Part shown: positions 19,306 through 29,172 of the stretch, in pieces | Numbering within the stretch: position 1 is the first letter of the stretch | Layout: each line of letters begins with the position of its first letter | Source of the DNA: Iodidimonas nitroreducens | Lineage (GTDB): Bacteria > Pseudomonadota > Alphaproteobacteria > Sphingomonadales > Rhodothalassiaceae | Length of the DNA stretch: 64,000 nt | Direction: 5' to 3' (one strand) | Assembly: GCF_008579165.1 (NCBI RefSeq) | Contig: NZ_BKCN01000013.1 | Position numbers and translations under genes: made by a program | Notes under the pieces: model-generated | Databases searched by the model: none | Seen by the model: only the letters and a program-made list of their open reading frames with translations | What the model was told of the DNA's origin: nothing

Positions 19306-22217
19306 TTAAAGGCTCAAGGCCTCATCCAGCAATTTTTCCTGCTGCGAGACATGACGTGAGGCCAGCCCCGTCGCCGTTGATGCGGTGGCATGACGACCGG
19401 CATAAAGCGGCCGATCCCGGGCGCCGCCGGCCTCTTTCATCGCCTGCTCGATAAAGGGTTCAATATAGGACCAAGCCCCCATATTCTTTGGCTCTTCCTG
19501 ACACCAGATCACCCGCTCGACATTCTTATAGCGCTTCAATTCTTCCACCAATGTTTCATGGGGGAAGGGATAAAGCTGCTCGATCCGCAAGATCACGCTA
19601 TCATCCTGATTGCGGGATTCACGCGCTTCAAGCAGATCGAAATAAACCTTCCCCGAACACAGGATCACCCGCTTGATCTGGTCATCCTTTTTCAATTTCA
19701 GGGTCGAGCCGGGGATCATTTCGGCATCATCGCGCAAAATCCGGTGGAATTGCGTGGTGGGCCCCATATCCGCCAATTTGGATGTGGCGCGTTTATGACG
19801 CAGCAAGGATTTCGGCGTCATGATGATCAAAGGCTTGCGGAATTTGCGATGCATCTGGCGGCGCAGGATATGAAAATAATTGGCCGGTGTGGTGCAATTG
19901 GCCACCTGCATATTATCTTCGGCGCATAATTGCAGATACCGTTCAAGCCGCGCCGAGCTATGCTCGGGCCCCTGGCCTTCATAGCCATGGGGCAGCAGCA
20001 TCACCAATCCCGACATGCGCAGCCACTTGGCTTCACCCGAGGCGATGAACTGATCGATGATCACCTGCGCACCATTGGCGAAATCGCCAAATTGCGCTTC
20101 CCATAAAACCAGCGCCATCGGCTCGGCCAGCGTATAGCCATATTCAAAGCCCAGCACCCCGGCTTCAGACAGCGGGCTATCAAGCACCTCGAAATGCGCC
20201 CCCTTTTTCACCTGATCAAGGGGGATATAGCGCTTTTCAGAGCGCTGATCGACCCACACGGAATGGCGCTGGGAAAAGGTGCCGCGCCCTGAATCCTGAC
20301 CCGACAGGCGTACATGATAGCTTCAGACAGCAAGGTGCCAAAGGCCAGCGCTTCTGCTGTTGCCCAATCGATGCCTTCGCCGGTTTCCAGCATCTGATCT
20401 TTCGCATCCAGAATCCGGCGCAAGGTGCGATGGATATGAAACCCATCCGGCACTTCGGTTAAAACCTTCCCAACCGCGTGCAGGGTGCCCTCGTCCACAC
20501 CGGTATCGGCGCGGCGGGCCAGATTGGCGGCTTCGGGCTGGGCAAATCCGGTCCAGCGGCCTTCCAGCCAATCCGCTTTATTGGGCTTATGGGATTTTCC
20601 GGCCTCAAACTCATCTTCGAGCATGGCATGATATTCATCGACCCAGGCGTTGAATTCCTCATCGCTGAGGATGCCTTCCGCCTTCAACCGATCCGCATAA
20701 ACCTGGGTGACCGAGACATGTTTCTTGATCGCCGCATACATCAATGGCTGGGTAAAGGCGGGCTCATCGGCTTCATTATGGCCAAAACGCCGATAGCAGA
20801 ACATATCCACCACCACGTCTTTCTTGAATTCCTGCCGGAATTCGGTGGCCACCTTACAAGCAAACACCACCGCTTCGGGATCATCGCCATTCACATGGAA
20901 AATCGGCGATTGCACCATTTTCGCAACATCGGATGGATAGGGCGAAGAGCGCGAATAAGACGGGGATGTGGTAAAGCCGATCTGATTATTGACGATGAAA
21001 TGCACGGTGCCGCCGGTGCGATAGCCCCGCAGCCCCGAAAGCATCAAACATTCCGCCACCAAACCCTGGCCGGCAAATGCCGCATCGCCATGCAAAAGCA
21101 GCGATAAAACCTCGCCCCGCTCTTTATCATTGCGCTGGGTTTGCTTGGCCCGCGCCTTGCCCAGCACCACCGGATCCACGGCTTCAAGATGGGATGGGTT
21201 GGGCGATAAAGACAGATGAACATTATTGCCATCAAAGGCACGATCCGATGATGTGCCCAGATGATATTTCACATCGCCCGAGCCTTCCACCTCTTCGGGG
21301 TTCACCGCACCGCCGCGAAATTCATGAAAAATCTGGCGATAGGGCTTTTGCATCACATTGGCGAGAACATTCAAACGCCCGCGATGGGGCATCCCCAGAA
21401 TGATTTCCTTCACCCCATTCTGGCCACCGGTTTTAATCACCCCCTCAAGGGCAGGCACCATGGCTTCGGCACCATCAAGCCCGAAACGCTTGGTTCCGGT
21501 ATATTTCTTGCCAAGGAATTTTTCATAATGTTCAGCCTCGATCAACTTGCGCAGGATCGCCAGCTTGCCCCGGCGGCTGAACTGGATTTCCTTGTCCCGG
21601 CCTTCAATCCGATTTTGAATCCAGGCTTTTTCTTCCGGCTCGTTGATGTGCATGAATTCCACACCAACATGCTGGCAATAGGTGCGCTCAACAATCGTGA
21701 TGATCTCGCGCACGGTTGCCGTTTCAAGACCCAATACATGGCCGATATAGATCGGACGATCCAGATCATCCTCACCAAAGCCATAGGTTTCCGGCATCAA
21801 TTCGGCATGGCGAGGGCGATCTTCCAGGCCTAAGGGATCGAGCTTTGCCAAAAGATGGCCGCGCACCCGATAGGCGCGGATCATCATCAGGGCGCGGATG
21901 GAATCAAGGGTGGCCGCCCGCACATTTTCAGGCTCGACCTTGGCGGCTTTGGTCGCCGCCGGTTTTTCGGCAACGACCGAGCCGGGATCAAGGGCCGATG
22001 TCAGATCATCGACCGGCCCCCGAAGCGGCCAATCAGACCGCGCCCAGGATGGTTGCTGATGGGCGCTGGCCGCCCCTTTTTCCAGCTTGTCGAAATACGC
22101 ACGCCAGCTTTCATCAACCGATTGCGGGTCCGCCGCATAGCGATCATAAAGTGATTCGATAAAAGCAGAGCTGGCACCGGAAAACAGATCCGGCAGTTCG
22201 TGATCCCGACCCATCAA
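19306..22217 (-). pseudogene. sucA: 2-Oxoglutarate dehydrogenase E1, frame broken
   Basis: The thiamine-diphosphate E1 component that decarboxylates 2-oxoglutarate. N-terminal LFSGASSAFIESLYDRY, GMPHRGRLNVLANV, GDAAFAGQG, NNQIGFTT and C-terminal LVMLLPHGYEGQGPEHSSAR are typical. The frame breaks near 20313: expected VRLSGQDSGRGTFSQRHSVW is encoded in the second frame, but a C (G on the coding strand) is missing just before it. With it the protein is 970 residues, normal for the family. The gene is essential for the oxidative TCA cycle and both halves are intact, so a base-call error is likely. It lies 21 bases after sucD. Confidence 0.94.
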
Positions 22218-22238
22218 TGAGCCTCCTTAAGGCTGTGC

Positions 22239-23114
22239 TTAGCCCTTCAAAACATCCACCAAAGTCGTCCCCAGCGAAGCCGGGCTATCGGCAACCACGA
22301 TCCCGGCTGCCTTCATCGCCTCGATCTTATCTTCAGCACCGCCCTTGCCACCCGAAACAATCGCCCCGGCATGGCCCATGGTGCGGCCCTTCGGTGCGGT
22401 TCTGCCCGCCACGAAACCAACGATCGGCTTCCTGATTTTCGCCCGCGCAAGGAAGTCTGCCGCTTCTTCTTCGGCAGAGCCACCAATTTCGCCGATCATG
22501 ATGATCGATTGCGTTTCATCATCGGCCAAAAACATATCCAGCACATCGATGAAATTGGTGCCATTCACCGGATCGCCGCCAATCCCCACACAGGTGGATT
22601 GCCCCAAACCAGCGGCTGTGGTTTGCGCCACCGCTTCATAGGTGAGGGTGCCCGAACGCGAGACGATGCCCACCGAACCCCGGCGATGGATATGGCCGGG
22701 CATGATGCCGATCTTGCAGGCATCGGGGGTGATCACACCGGGGCAATTGGGGCCCACAAGGCGCGAGCCGGAATGGGCCAAAGCCCGCTTCACCCGCACC
22801 ATATCCAGCACCGGAATGCCTTCGGTGATGGTCACGATCAATTCGATCCCGGCATCGATGGCTTCTAAAATGGCATCCGCAGCAAAGGGCGGCGGCACAT
22901 AAATGGCGCTGGCATTGGCCCCGGTTTTGGCCCGGGCATCATGTACCGTATCGAAAACCGGCAGATCCAGATGCTTGCTGCCGCCTTTGCCCGGGGTAAC
23001 ACCGCCCACCATATGGGTGCCATAGGCAATCGCCTGTTCGGAATGAAAGGTCCCCTGGCTTCCGGTGAAGCCCTGGCAGATAACCTTGGTATTCTTGTCA
23101 ACGAGGATAGCCAT
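22239..23114 (-). CDS. sucD: Succinyl-CoA synthetase alpha subunit
   Basis: A 291-residue CoA-binding subunit that forms succinate and ATP or GTP from succinyl-CoA. N-terminal CoA site GFTGSQGTFHSEQA, GPNCPGVITP, SRSGTLTYEAV and the phosphohistidine loop GHAGAIVSGGKG are present. The start is five bases after the sucC stop, consistent with coupled synthesis of the two subunits. Confidence 0.98.
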   Translation of the reverse strand: MAILVDKNTKVICQGFTGSQGTFHSEQAIAYGTHMVGGVTPGKGGSKHLDLPVFDTVHDARAKTGANASAIYVPPPFAADAILEAIDAGIELIVTITEGIPVLDMVRVKRALAHSGSRLVGPNCPGVITPDACKIGIMPGHIHRRGSVGIVSRSGTLTYEAVAQTTAAGLGQSTCVGIGGDPVNGTNFIDVLDMFLADDETQSIIMIGEIGGSAEEEAADFLARAKIRKPIVGFVAGRTAPKGRTMGHAGAIVSGGKGGAEDKIEAMKAAGIVVADSPASLGTTLVDVLKG

Positions 23115-23119
23115 TGGAC

Positions 23120-24289
23120 TTATGCCTCCCCTTTTGCAGCGGCGACCGCTTTCACGGCGGCATCATTAAGATCATCGGCGGCGGTAATCGCCAAACCGGA
23201 TTCATTCAGCATCTGTTTGCCCAGTTCCACATTGGTCCCGGCAAGACGCACCACCAAAGGCACGGTCAGGTTCACTTCGCGCGCAGCGGTGATAATGCCT
23301 TCCGCGATGATATCGCAGCGCATGATGCCCCCGAAAATATTGACCAGAATGGCCTCGACATTTTCATCGGACAAAATGATCTTGAAGGCTTCGGTCACCC
23401 GCTCCTTCGTCGCACCACCGCCCACATCAAGGAAATTGGCCGGCGAACCACCGCTGAGCTTGATGATATCCATGGTGGCCATGGCAAGGCCGGCGCCATT
23501 CACCATGCAGCCAATGCTGCCATCAAGGCGAATATAGTTCAGCTCATGCTTGGCGGCGCGCAATTCCATTTCGTCTTCTTCCGATTCATCGCGCAATTCG
23601 CGCACATCGGCATGACGAAACAATGAATTGCCATCGAATGACATTTTCGCATCCAGCACCACCACATCATTGTCTTTGGTGACAACGAGCGGGTTCACTT
23701 CCAGAAGGCTCGCATCCAGATCGATGAAGGCCTGATAAAGGGATTTCACAACCTTCATCGCCTTTTTGAGAACATCGCCTTCCAGCCCAAGGCTGAAGCC
23801 GATGCGGCGCTGATGAAAAGGCATCAGGCCCGTGGCCGGATCGATGGTGAGAGTGAGGATTTTTTCCGGCGTATTGGCCGCCACCTCCTCGATATCCATA
23901 CCACCTTCGGTAGAGGCGATGATCGCCGGACGACCGCTCGCCCGGTCCACCAGAATCGAGAGATAGAGTTCTTTGGCGATGGCGCAGCCATCTTCGATAT
24001 AAACCCGGCGCACTTCCTTGCCGTCCGGCCCGGTCTGATGGGTGATGAGCTGCATCCCCAGCATCTTGCGGGCGGCGTCTTCCACCTCATCGATGGATTT
24101 CACCACCTTCACACCGCCGCCCTTACCACGACCACCGGCATGGATCTGGGCCTTCACAACCCACACCGGGCCGCCCAAAGCCTTGGCCGCATCAACGGCT
24201 TCCGCCGCCGTATAAGCAATGCCGCCGCCCAGAACAGGCGCGCCATATGTCTTTAAAAGGCTTTTCGCCTGATATTCATGAATATTCAT
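23120..24289 (-). CDS. sucC: Succinyl-CoA synthetase beta subunit
   Basis: A 389-residue ATP-grasp subunit. N-terminal MNIHEYQAKSLL, nucleotide-binding VVKAQIHAGGRGKGGGVK, EVNPLVVT and the succinate/CoA-ligase loop NIFGGIMRCD are diagnostic. It is second in the mdh-sucC-sucD-sucA-sucB-lpd run, 45 bases after mdh. Confidence 0.98.
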   Translation of the reverse strand: MNIHEYQAKSLLKTYGAPVLGGGIAYTAAEAVDAAKALGGPVWVVKAQIHAGGRGKGGGVKVVKSIDEVEDAARKMLGMQLITHQTGPDGKEVRRVYIEDGCAIAKELYLSILVDRASGRPAIIASTEGGMDIEEVAANTPEKILTLTIDPATGLMPFHQRRIGFSLGLEGDVLKKAMKVVKSLYQAFIDLDASLLEVNPLVVTKDNDVVVLDAKMSFDGNSLFRHADVRELRDESEEDEMELRAAKHELNYIRLDGSIGCMVNGAGLAMATMDIIKLSGGSPANFLDVGGGATKERVTEAFKIILSDENVEAILVNIFGGIMRCDIIAEGIITAAREVNLTVPLVVRLAGTNVELGKQMLNESGLAITAADDLNDAAVKAVAAAKGEA

Positions 24290-24334
24290 GCAGTCATTTC
24301 CCTGTCAGGAGCATGGATCGGATACCAAAGCCAC

Positions 24335-25300
24335 TCAGGCGCCGATGTCCGGATCGATGGATTTTACGGCATCAACAAGGCCGCGTACGGCATCAACGGA
24401 TTTATCGAACATGGCCTTTTCATCATCAGCCAATTGCACTTCAACCACGCGCTCGACCCCGCCTGCGCCAATCACCACCGGCACACCCACATAAAGGTCA
24501 TTCACCCCATATTGGCCGGTGAGATGCGCCGCTGCGGGCAGCACGCGCTTTTTATCCTTCAAATAGCTATCAGCCATTTCGATGGCCGCAGAAGCCGGGG
24601 CATAGAATGCCGAACCGTTTTTCAAAAGCTTGACGATTTCCGCCCCGCCATCACGGGTGCGCTGAACGATGGCATCGATCTTTTCCTGGCTCGACCAACC
24701 CATTTTGATCAGATCGGGAACCGGAATGCCCGCCACCGTCGAATAGCGGATCAGGGGAGCCATGGTATCGCCATGCCCGCCCAGCACGAAGGCGGTCACA
24801 TCCTCAACCGAAACATCAAATTCCTGCGCCAGGAACAGGCGGAAGCGGGCGCTATCAAGAACACCCGCCATGCCCACAACCTTATGATGCGGCAGGCCGG
24901 TGATTTCACGCAGGGCCCAAACCATCACATCCAGCGGATTGGTGATGCAGATCACAAAGGCATCGGGGGCATGGGCCTTGATCCCTTCACCCACCGCCCT
25001 CATCACCTTGACATTGATTTCCAAAAGATCATCGCGGCTCATGCCCGGCTTGCGAGCCACACCGGCGGTGACGATCACCACGTCGGCGCCTGCGATATCC
25101 TTATAATCCTGGGTGCCCTTGAACACACCATCAAAGCCCTCGATAGGGCCGGATTGCGCCAGATCCAGCGCCTTTCCTTGCGGCAGACCTTCAACGATAT
25201 CGAAAATAACGATATCGCCAAATTCTTTCAAAGCGGCGAGATGGGCCAGCGTGCCGCCGATATTACCGCCGCCGATAAGTGCGATTTTGGACTTTGCCAT
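24335..25300 (-). CDS. mdh: Malate dehydrogenase (LDH-like type)
   Basis: A 321-residue NAD-dependent dehydrogenase for malate to oxaloacetate. NAD loop ALIGGGNIGGTLAHL, substrate arginine region GVARKPGMSRDDL, ITNPLDVMVW and catalytic LGGHGDTMAP place it in the lactate-dehydrogenase-like malate dehydrogenases common in alphaproteobacteria. The ATG at 25300 gives the normal N-terminus; the open frame continues ~65 codons upstream, but these have no family match. First gene of the TCA run. Confidence 0.97.
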   Translation of the reverse strand: MAKSKIALIGGGNIGGTLAHLAALKEFGDIVIFDIVEGLPQGKALDLAQSGPIEGFDGVFKGTQDYKDIAGADVVIVTAGVARKPGMSRDDLLEINVKVMRAVGEGIKAHAPDAFVICITNPLDVMVWALREITGLPHHKVVGMAGVLDSARFRLFLAQEFDVSVEDVTAFVLGGHGDTMAPLIRYSTVAGIPVPDLIKMGWSSQEKIDAIVQRTRDGGAEIVKLLKNGSAFYAPASAAIEMADSYLKDKKRVLPAAAHLTGQYGVNDLYVGVPVVIGAGGVERVVEVQLADDEKAMFDKSVDAVRGLVDAVKSIDPDIGA

Positions 25301-25599
25301 AGGATGCCTGCTCCTTCGATCATGCGATCCCTGAATTGGATCGCCAAGAATGAGAGAGGGCAACCTAAAGCCGGGCACCCTCATGCGCTGAACTGCGTTT
25401 TCAAGCCGGGTTCCTAGCGCGATTTCGCCCCATGCACAAGAGGATGTGGCATGTTTGTCAGTCGCATTTCCGCGAGCGGACCGTGTAGCCGCTTTCACCA
25501 CATAAGGCTTTCAAGCCAGGTGCGGCGGATCTATGGTCTTGTTGGTAGAAAATATAAAAAAGACGCACGCCAAAAGCTCATCATCAAGGGGAGACCTTC
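25301..25599. promoter_or_regulatory. Intergenic region between mdh and the KAP NTPase gene
   Basis: About 300 bases without a supported gene, between two divergently transcribed genes. It must hold the promoter of the mdh-suc-lpd run (reading left) and that of the KAP gene (reading right). AAGGGGAG just before 25600 is a plausible ribosome site for the KAP gene. I see no clear operator. Confidence 0.4.
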
Positions 25600-27132
25600 A
25601 TGACTGCGCAAAGCGCTCGAAGCGCCCCATCCTATCTGGATGATGCGCCAAATGCCGATGCTTATCCTGATCAGGCAATCGCTCGAAATATCTTGAAGTG
25701 CCTGCCAGATCATAAAGACGGGGCGATCTCTTTGGGCATTTACGGGCCTTGGGGATCGGGCAAGAGCACGCTTTTGAAAGCGCTTTATGAGCAATGCAAA
25801 CAACAAAAGCACCCGGTGCTGCTGTTTGAGCCCTGGCGTTATGAGCACACAGAAAGCCTGATCGTTCCTTTATTGGCGGAATTATCGGCAAGCTTTGTGC
25901 AGAAAGTTGAAAATTCGACCAGAGGCAAGCTGACCAAAACCAAGGATGCTGCCCTCAGCGCGATGAAAACATTATCAACCCGGCTCTTGGGGCGCGCCGC
26001 CCGGCTGGCCATGCGCACAGCGGCCGATAGTTTGCCCATCCCTTTCAGTGGCAAAATCGCCGATGGCCTGGAAGATTTTGGCCGGGCGGTGGCGGCAGCC
26101 TATCAGGAACCAAGCCGGTTCAATTATCCGGCCAGTGAAATCGAGGGGTTCAAGCAGGATTTCAAGGCGTTGATAGACTGTGCCCAAAAGGCTGTGCGCG
26201 GCGATCCTAAAAAGCGGCTCACCATTTTTATCGACGATCTTGACCGTTGCGCCCCCAATCAGGTGCGGCGATTGCTGGAATCCCTCAAAACCCTGCTTTG
26301 GGAAAATGGCGTGTGCTTTGTTTTCGCCCTTGATCGCCATCAGGTTGAACTGGCCATCGCCGAATCCTATCTGATCTATTATCAAAGCGCCGATGATGGG
26401 CTGATGCAAGCGCAGGAAAAAGCCAATCGCTATCTGGAAAAATTTTTCCCCTTCAGCGTCGATCTATCCGGGCCGGATGGCCTGTTAGTAAACCATGGCT
26501 TGCTGATAAAGGCGCAAGAAACCTTCTGGCAGGAACTGAGCGATGCCTTTCCAAAGCACGAACGCTTCATCAAAAATGCCCGGGATTTATACGGGATGGC
26601 CCCACATAATCTGAGGCAGATGAAGGCCGTGGTCCGTTGGCTGCATATGGATTTGATCATCAATCCCGATAAAGAGGGCACGAAACGCGCATCGGCCTTT
26701 GCCACCTTTATCTTTGCCCAAAGCTATCCCCGCTTATGGATCGAATTTTTCGATCAGAGAGACCCTGAAATCAGCATAGGACTTTATGAAAATATTGCCC
26801 ATGTTTCAGATGGACTCATAAAATCATTGAATGACACGGAAGAACACCCGTTTTTTCAGGTTCCATACATACGGGCGCATCTTGCAAGTCCAACGCCCAT
26901 AGAAATCAACGAGACACAGGATGAAATGGGTTGGCGTGAAGCGCTTCTTGCAGGCCGACTTCTTGCCAGCACGTCCCTTGCATCTTTGCTCATCCGGCTA
27001 CATGATTTTAGGGCTTTTAAAGAGTTAGAGCGCCTTGAGATGTTATGCAGAGCGGCGGTTGCAGGCCTTAAATTAAAAGAAGACCCCCTCCCCCGCGTCA
27101 CCCCGGCCCCCGAGCCGGGGTCCATCCCGTGA
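25600..27132 (+). CDS. KAP-family P-loop NTPase
   Basis: A 510-residue KAP NTPase. Walker A is IYGPWGSGKSTLLKAL (about residues 48-63), EPWRYEHTESL follows as in KAP proteins, and Walker B is LTIFIDDLDRC (about 208-218) with the signature CFVFALDRHQVELAI. I see no strong membrane helix inserted in the domain, unlike many KAP proteins. The family includes the phage-exclusion protein PifA and other signalling ATPases, so a defence role is possible but not shown. The last ~13 codons (RVTPAPEPGSIP) are encoded by a REP-like repeat beginning at 27096, so the original C-terminus has probably been replaced. It stands alone in its operon. Confidence 0.88.
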   Translation: MTAQSARSAPSYLDDAPNADAYPDQAIARNILKCLPDHKDGAISLGIYGPWGSGKSTLLKALYEQCKQQKHPVLLFEPWRYEHTESLIVPLLAELSASFVQKVENSTRGKLTKTKDAALSAMKTLSTRLLGRAARLAMRTAADSLPIPFSGKIADGLEDFGRAVAAAYQEPSRFNYPASEIEGFKQDFKALIDCAQKAVRGDPKKRLTIFIDDLDRCAPNQVRRLLESLKTLLWENGVCFVFALDRHQVELAIAESYLIYYQSADDGLMQAQEKANRYLEKFFPFSVDLSGPDGLLVNHGLLIKAQETFWQELSDAFPKHERFIKNARDLYGMAPHNLRQMKAVVRWLHMDLIINPDKEGTKRASAFATFIFAQSYPRLWIEFFDQRDPEISIGLYENIAHVSDGLIKSLNDTEEHPFFQVPYIRAHLASPTPIEINETQDEMGWREALLAGRLLASTSLASLLIRLHDFRAFKELERLEMLCRAAVAGLKLKEDPLPRVTPAPEPGSIP

Positions 27133-27182
27133 AGGACCGAGCGTGGGAAAGAGTGGATCCCGGGTCTGCGCCCGGGATGACG
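27096..27182. repeat. REP-like palindromic element 1
   Basis: Bounded by CGTCA and TGACG and containing two GC-rich hairpins: one around CCCCGAGCCGGGG and one pairing ATCCCGGG with CCCGGGAT across a six-base loop. The 5' part lies inside the KAP coding frame. Three other near-identical copies occur in the window. Confidence 0.85.
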
Positions 27183-27209
27183 AAAGTTGTGAGCACTTCA
27201 TATAAATTT

Positions 27210-27295
27210 CGTCACCCCGGCACCCGAGCCGGGGTCCATCTCGTGAAGGACCGAGCGTGGGAAAGATGGATCCCGGGTCTCCGCCCGGGATGACG
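27210..27295. repeat. REP-like palindromic element 2
   Basis: Same layout as the copy at 27096 and in the same orientation, differing at a few positions. It is followed by a GGGGCGGGAATGACGATATT stretch that recurs after copy 3, so the repeating unit is larger than the palindromes alone. Confidence 0.85.
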
Positions 27296-27431
27296 AAAGG
27301 GGCGGGAATGACGATATTTGTGGCGCGGGATGACGCGGTTGAGAAGAAGAAGCCAGCGCGACTGAGCGCCGGCGCCGTTGCGCCGCCCCATCGGAGCCGT
27401 GAGCGCAGCGAACTGGCGCGAGATCAAAAAA

Positions 27432-27517
27432 CATCACCCCGACCCCCGAGCCGGGGTCCATCCCGTGAAGGGCCGAGCGTGGGAAAGATGGATCCCGGGT
27501 CTCCGCCCGGGATGACG
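27432..27517. repeat. REP-like palindromic element 3
   Basis: Third copy in the group, same orientation. The downstream stretch 27518-27557 nearly repeats 27296-27337. Between copies 2 and 3 lies a different segment rich in GCGC with no gene that I can support. The element probably forms a strong bidirectional hairpin between the convergent genes on either side. Confidence 0.85.
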
Positions 27518-27570
27518 AAAGGGGCGGGAATGACGATATTTGTAGCCCGAGATGACGTCTCACCCAGCCC

Positions 27571-27879
27571 TTAATCGGCAAAGCGTTCCAGAAAATCTTT
27601 CCGATGATCCACCGCTTTTTTGAAGGAATCAACGGCAAACTTTCCTTGCTGTTCGCGCATGGCTTTCAGGATTTCTTCCTGCTCAGCCTCGCTTTTGGCA
27701 AGAAAATTACGCACCTTCAAAATCCGCTGATAGCCAATGCCCGCAGCAGTGGCAATCGCCATGTCTTGGTCGGCGGGTGCTGCCGATTGGGTAACCTTCG
27801 CAGCCCCCAAACGGCGCGCGCGCTGCGCTTCCAAGACCTGCCGACGCATCGATGATTTTTTATCCGAAACTGCGGTCAT
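27571..27879 (-). CDS. Hypothetical protein (102 aa)
   Basis: A small soluble protein, lysine/arginine/glutamine-rich, predicted mostly helical. The middle (DQDMAIATAAGIGYQRIL) and the acidic-basic C-terminal half (KSEAEQEEILKAMREQQ) have no domain I recognise. I start at the ATG at 27879, which has AAAGGAT eight bases upstream; a longer frame to 27939 lacks support. It lies 75 bases downstream of zapE on the same strand and just before the REP group. Function unknown. Confidence 0.6.
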   Translation of the reverse strand: MTAVSDKKSSMRRQVLEAQRARRLGAAKVTQSAAPADQDMAIATAAGIGYQRILKVRNFLAKSEAEQEEILKAMREQQGKFAVDSFKKAVDHRKDFLERFAD

Positions 27880-27954
27880 CGGAATGATCCTTTTAAGACG
27901 CGGCCATCCAGAGCCATCTTTTGCCCATAAGCTTAACATCTGATGCCCTGATTT

Positions 27955-29172
27955 TCAATATGCTCGGCTTGCCTGAAGCGATCCATGCCCACGTTTCAGA
28001 TAATCTTCAGATTGCATTTCCAGAAGGCGCGAGACCGTGCGTTCAAATTCAAAGGCGCCATCGCCAGCCACATAAAGCTTTTCGGGTGGTGCCTCGGCCG
28101 AGGCCAATAGCTTCACATTCTGCTCATATAAAATATCGATCAGGGTATTGAACCGCTTGGCCTCATTGCGCTTTGACGCCCCCATGATCGGAATGGCCAC
28201 GATGATGAGGGTGTGAAAACTGCGGGCAATCGCCAGATAATCCGCCGCCCCCAAAGGCTTTTCACACAGGCGCTTGAAGGAAAAAACCGCCACGCCCTTG
28301 CAGGCTTTGGGCACGAAAATCTCGCGCCCCATCACCTCGACCGTGCCGGTGGGCACATCCTGAGGATTATCCACATCGCGATCAGTCAAACGAAAAAATA
28401 CGCGCCGCAAAGCCATGGTGCTCGCTTCATTCACCGGGCTGAGCCAGGTATCAAGGCCGCGCATCCGTTCCAGCCGATAATCGGTCGGGCCATTCAACCC
28501 CAAGACATCGAAGCGTTCCTTGAGCATGGCGATCACCGGCAGAAAAAGCTGACGATTGAGCCCATCCTTATAGAGATCATCAGGGGGGCGGTTCGATGTG
28601 GCAACGATCACCGTGCCTTCATCGAGCAGGGCCTTGAACAATCGCCCCAAAATCATCGCATCCGCCACATCTGTCACATGAAATTCATCAAAACACAAAA
28701 CGCAAGCCTCGCACGCCAGAGCTTTGGCAACGGGCACAATAGGATCATCGGATTGACCATCTGTGCCTTTGTCATAGCCTTGGGCCTTGCGCGCATCCGG
28801 GGTCATCTTGCGCCAGTCATCAAGACGCCGGTGCACATCTTGCATGAACTCATGAAAATGCACCCGGCGCTTTTGCCTGACCGGCGCGGTGGCAAAAAAC
28901 AGATCCATCAGCATGGATTTGCCGCGCCCCACACCACCCCACAGATAAAGCCCGCGCGGGGGGGCCTTTCGCCTGCGGCCAAACAGCCTGCTCAAGAATC
29001 CCCGGTCGGGAATGGCGCAATCAAAACCGATCAGCATCTTGTGCAAAGCATCGAGATGCGCCACCACCTCGGCCTGGCCGGGATCGGGGCGCACCTCATT
29101 GCGGGCGCGCAAAGTGTCATACACATCCTGGGGGCCTTCGCCCAAGCCTTCAACCCAAGCCAGATCGTTCAC
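27955..29172 (-). CDS. zapE: Cell-division ATPase ZapE (AFG1 family)
   Basis: A 405-residue AFG1-like ATPase. Walker A is LWGGVGRGKSMLMDLFF, and HFHEFMQDVH, CFDEFHVTDVADAMIL (Walker B) and TSNRPPDDLYKDGLNR are all present. In E. coli the homologue acts on FtsZ at the division ring; mitochondrial AFG1 works in protein quality control. It starts with GTG overlapping the ftsY stop by four bases, which ties it to the dapF-mtaB-ftsY set. Confidence 0.94.
   Translation of the reverse strand: MNDLAWVEGLGEGPQDVYDTLRARNEVRPDPGQAEVVAHLDALHKMLIGFDCAIPDRGFLSRLFGRRRKAPPRGLYLWGGVGRGKSMLMDLFFATAPVRQKRRVHFHEFMQDVHRRLDDWRKMTPDARKAQGYDKGTDGQSDDPIVPVAKALACEACVLCFDEFHVTDVADAMILGRLFKALLDEGTVIVATSNRPPDDLYKDGLNRQLFLPVIAMLKERFDVLGLNGPTDYRLERMRGLDTWLSPVNEASTMALRRVFFRLTDRDVDNPQDVPTGTVEVMGREIFVPKACKGVAVFSFKRLCEKPLGAADYLAIARSFHTLIIVAIPIMGASKRNEAKRFNTLIDILYEQNVKLLASAEAPPEKLYVAGDGAFEFERTVSRLLEMQSEDYLKRGHGSLQASRAY

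Noticed and set aside
27096..27517. CRISPR array
   Set aside because: The repeats are ~87 bases, palindromic and irregularly spaced, with no cas genes; they are REP-like elements.
27198..27638. 146-residue minus-strand frame over the REP group
   Set aside because: It is made of translated repeats (SFPPLSSSRAETRDPSFPRS twice) and has no independent support.
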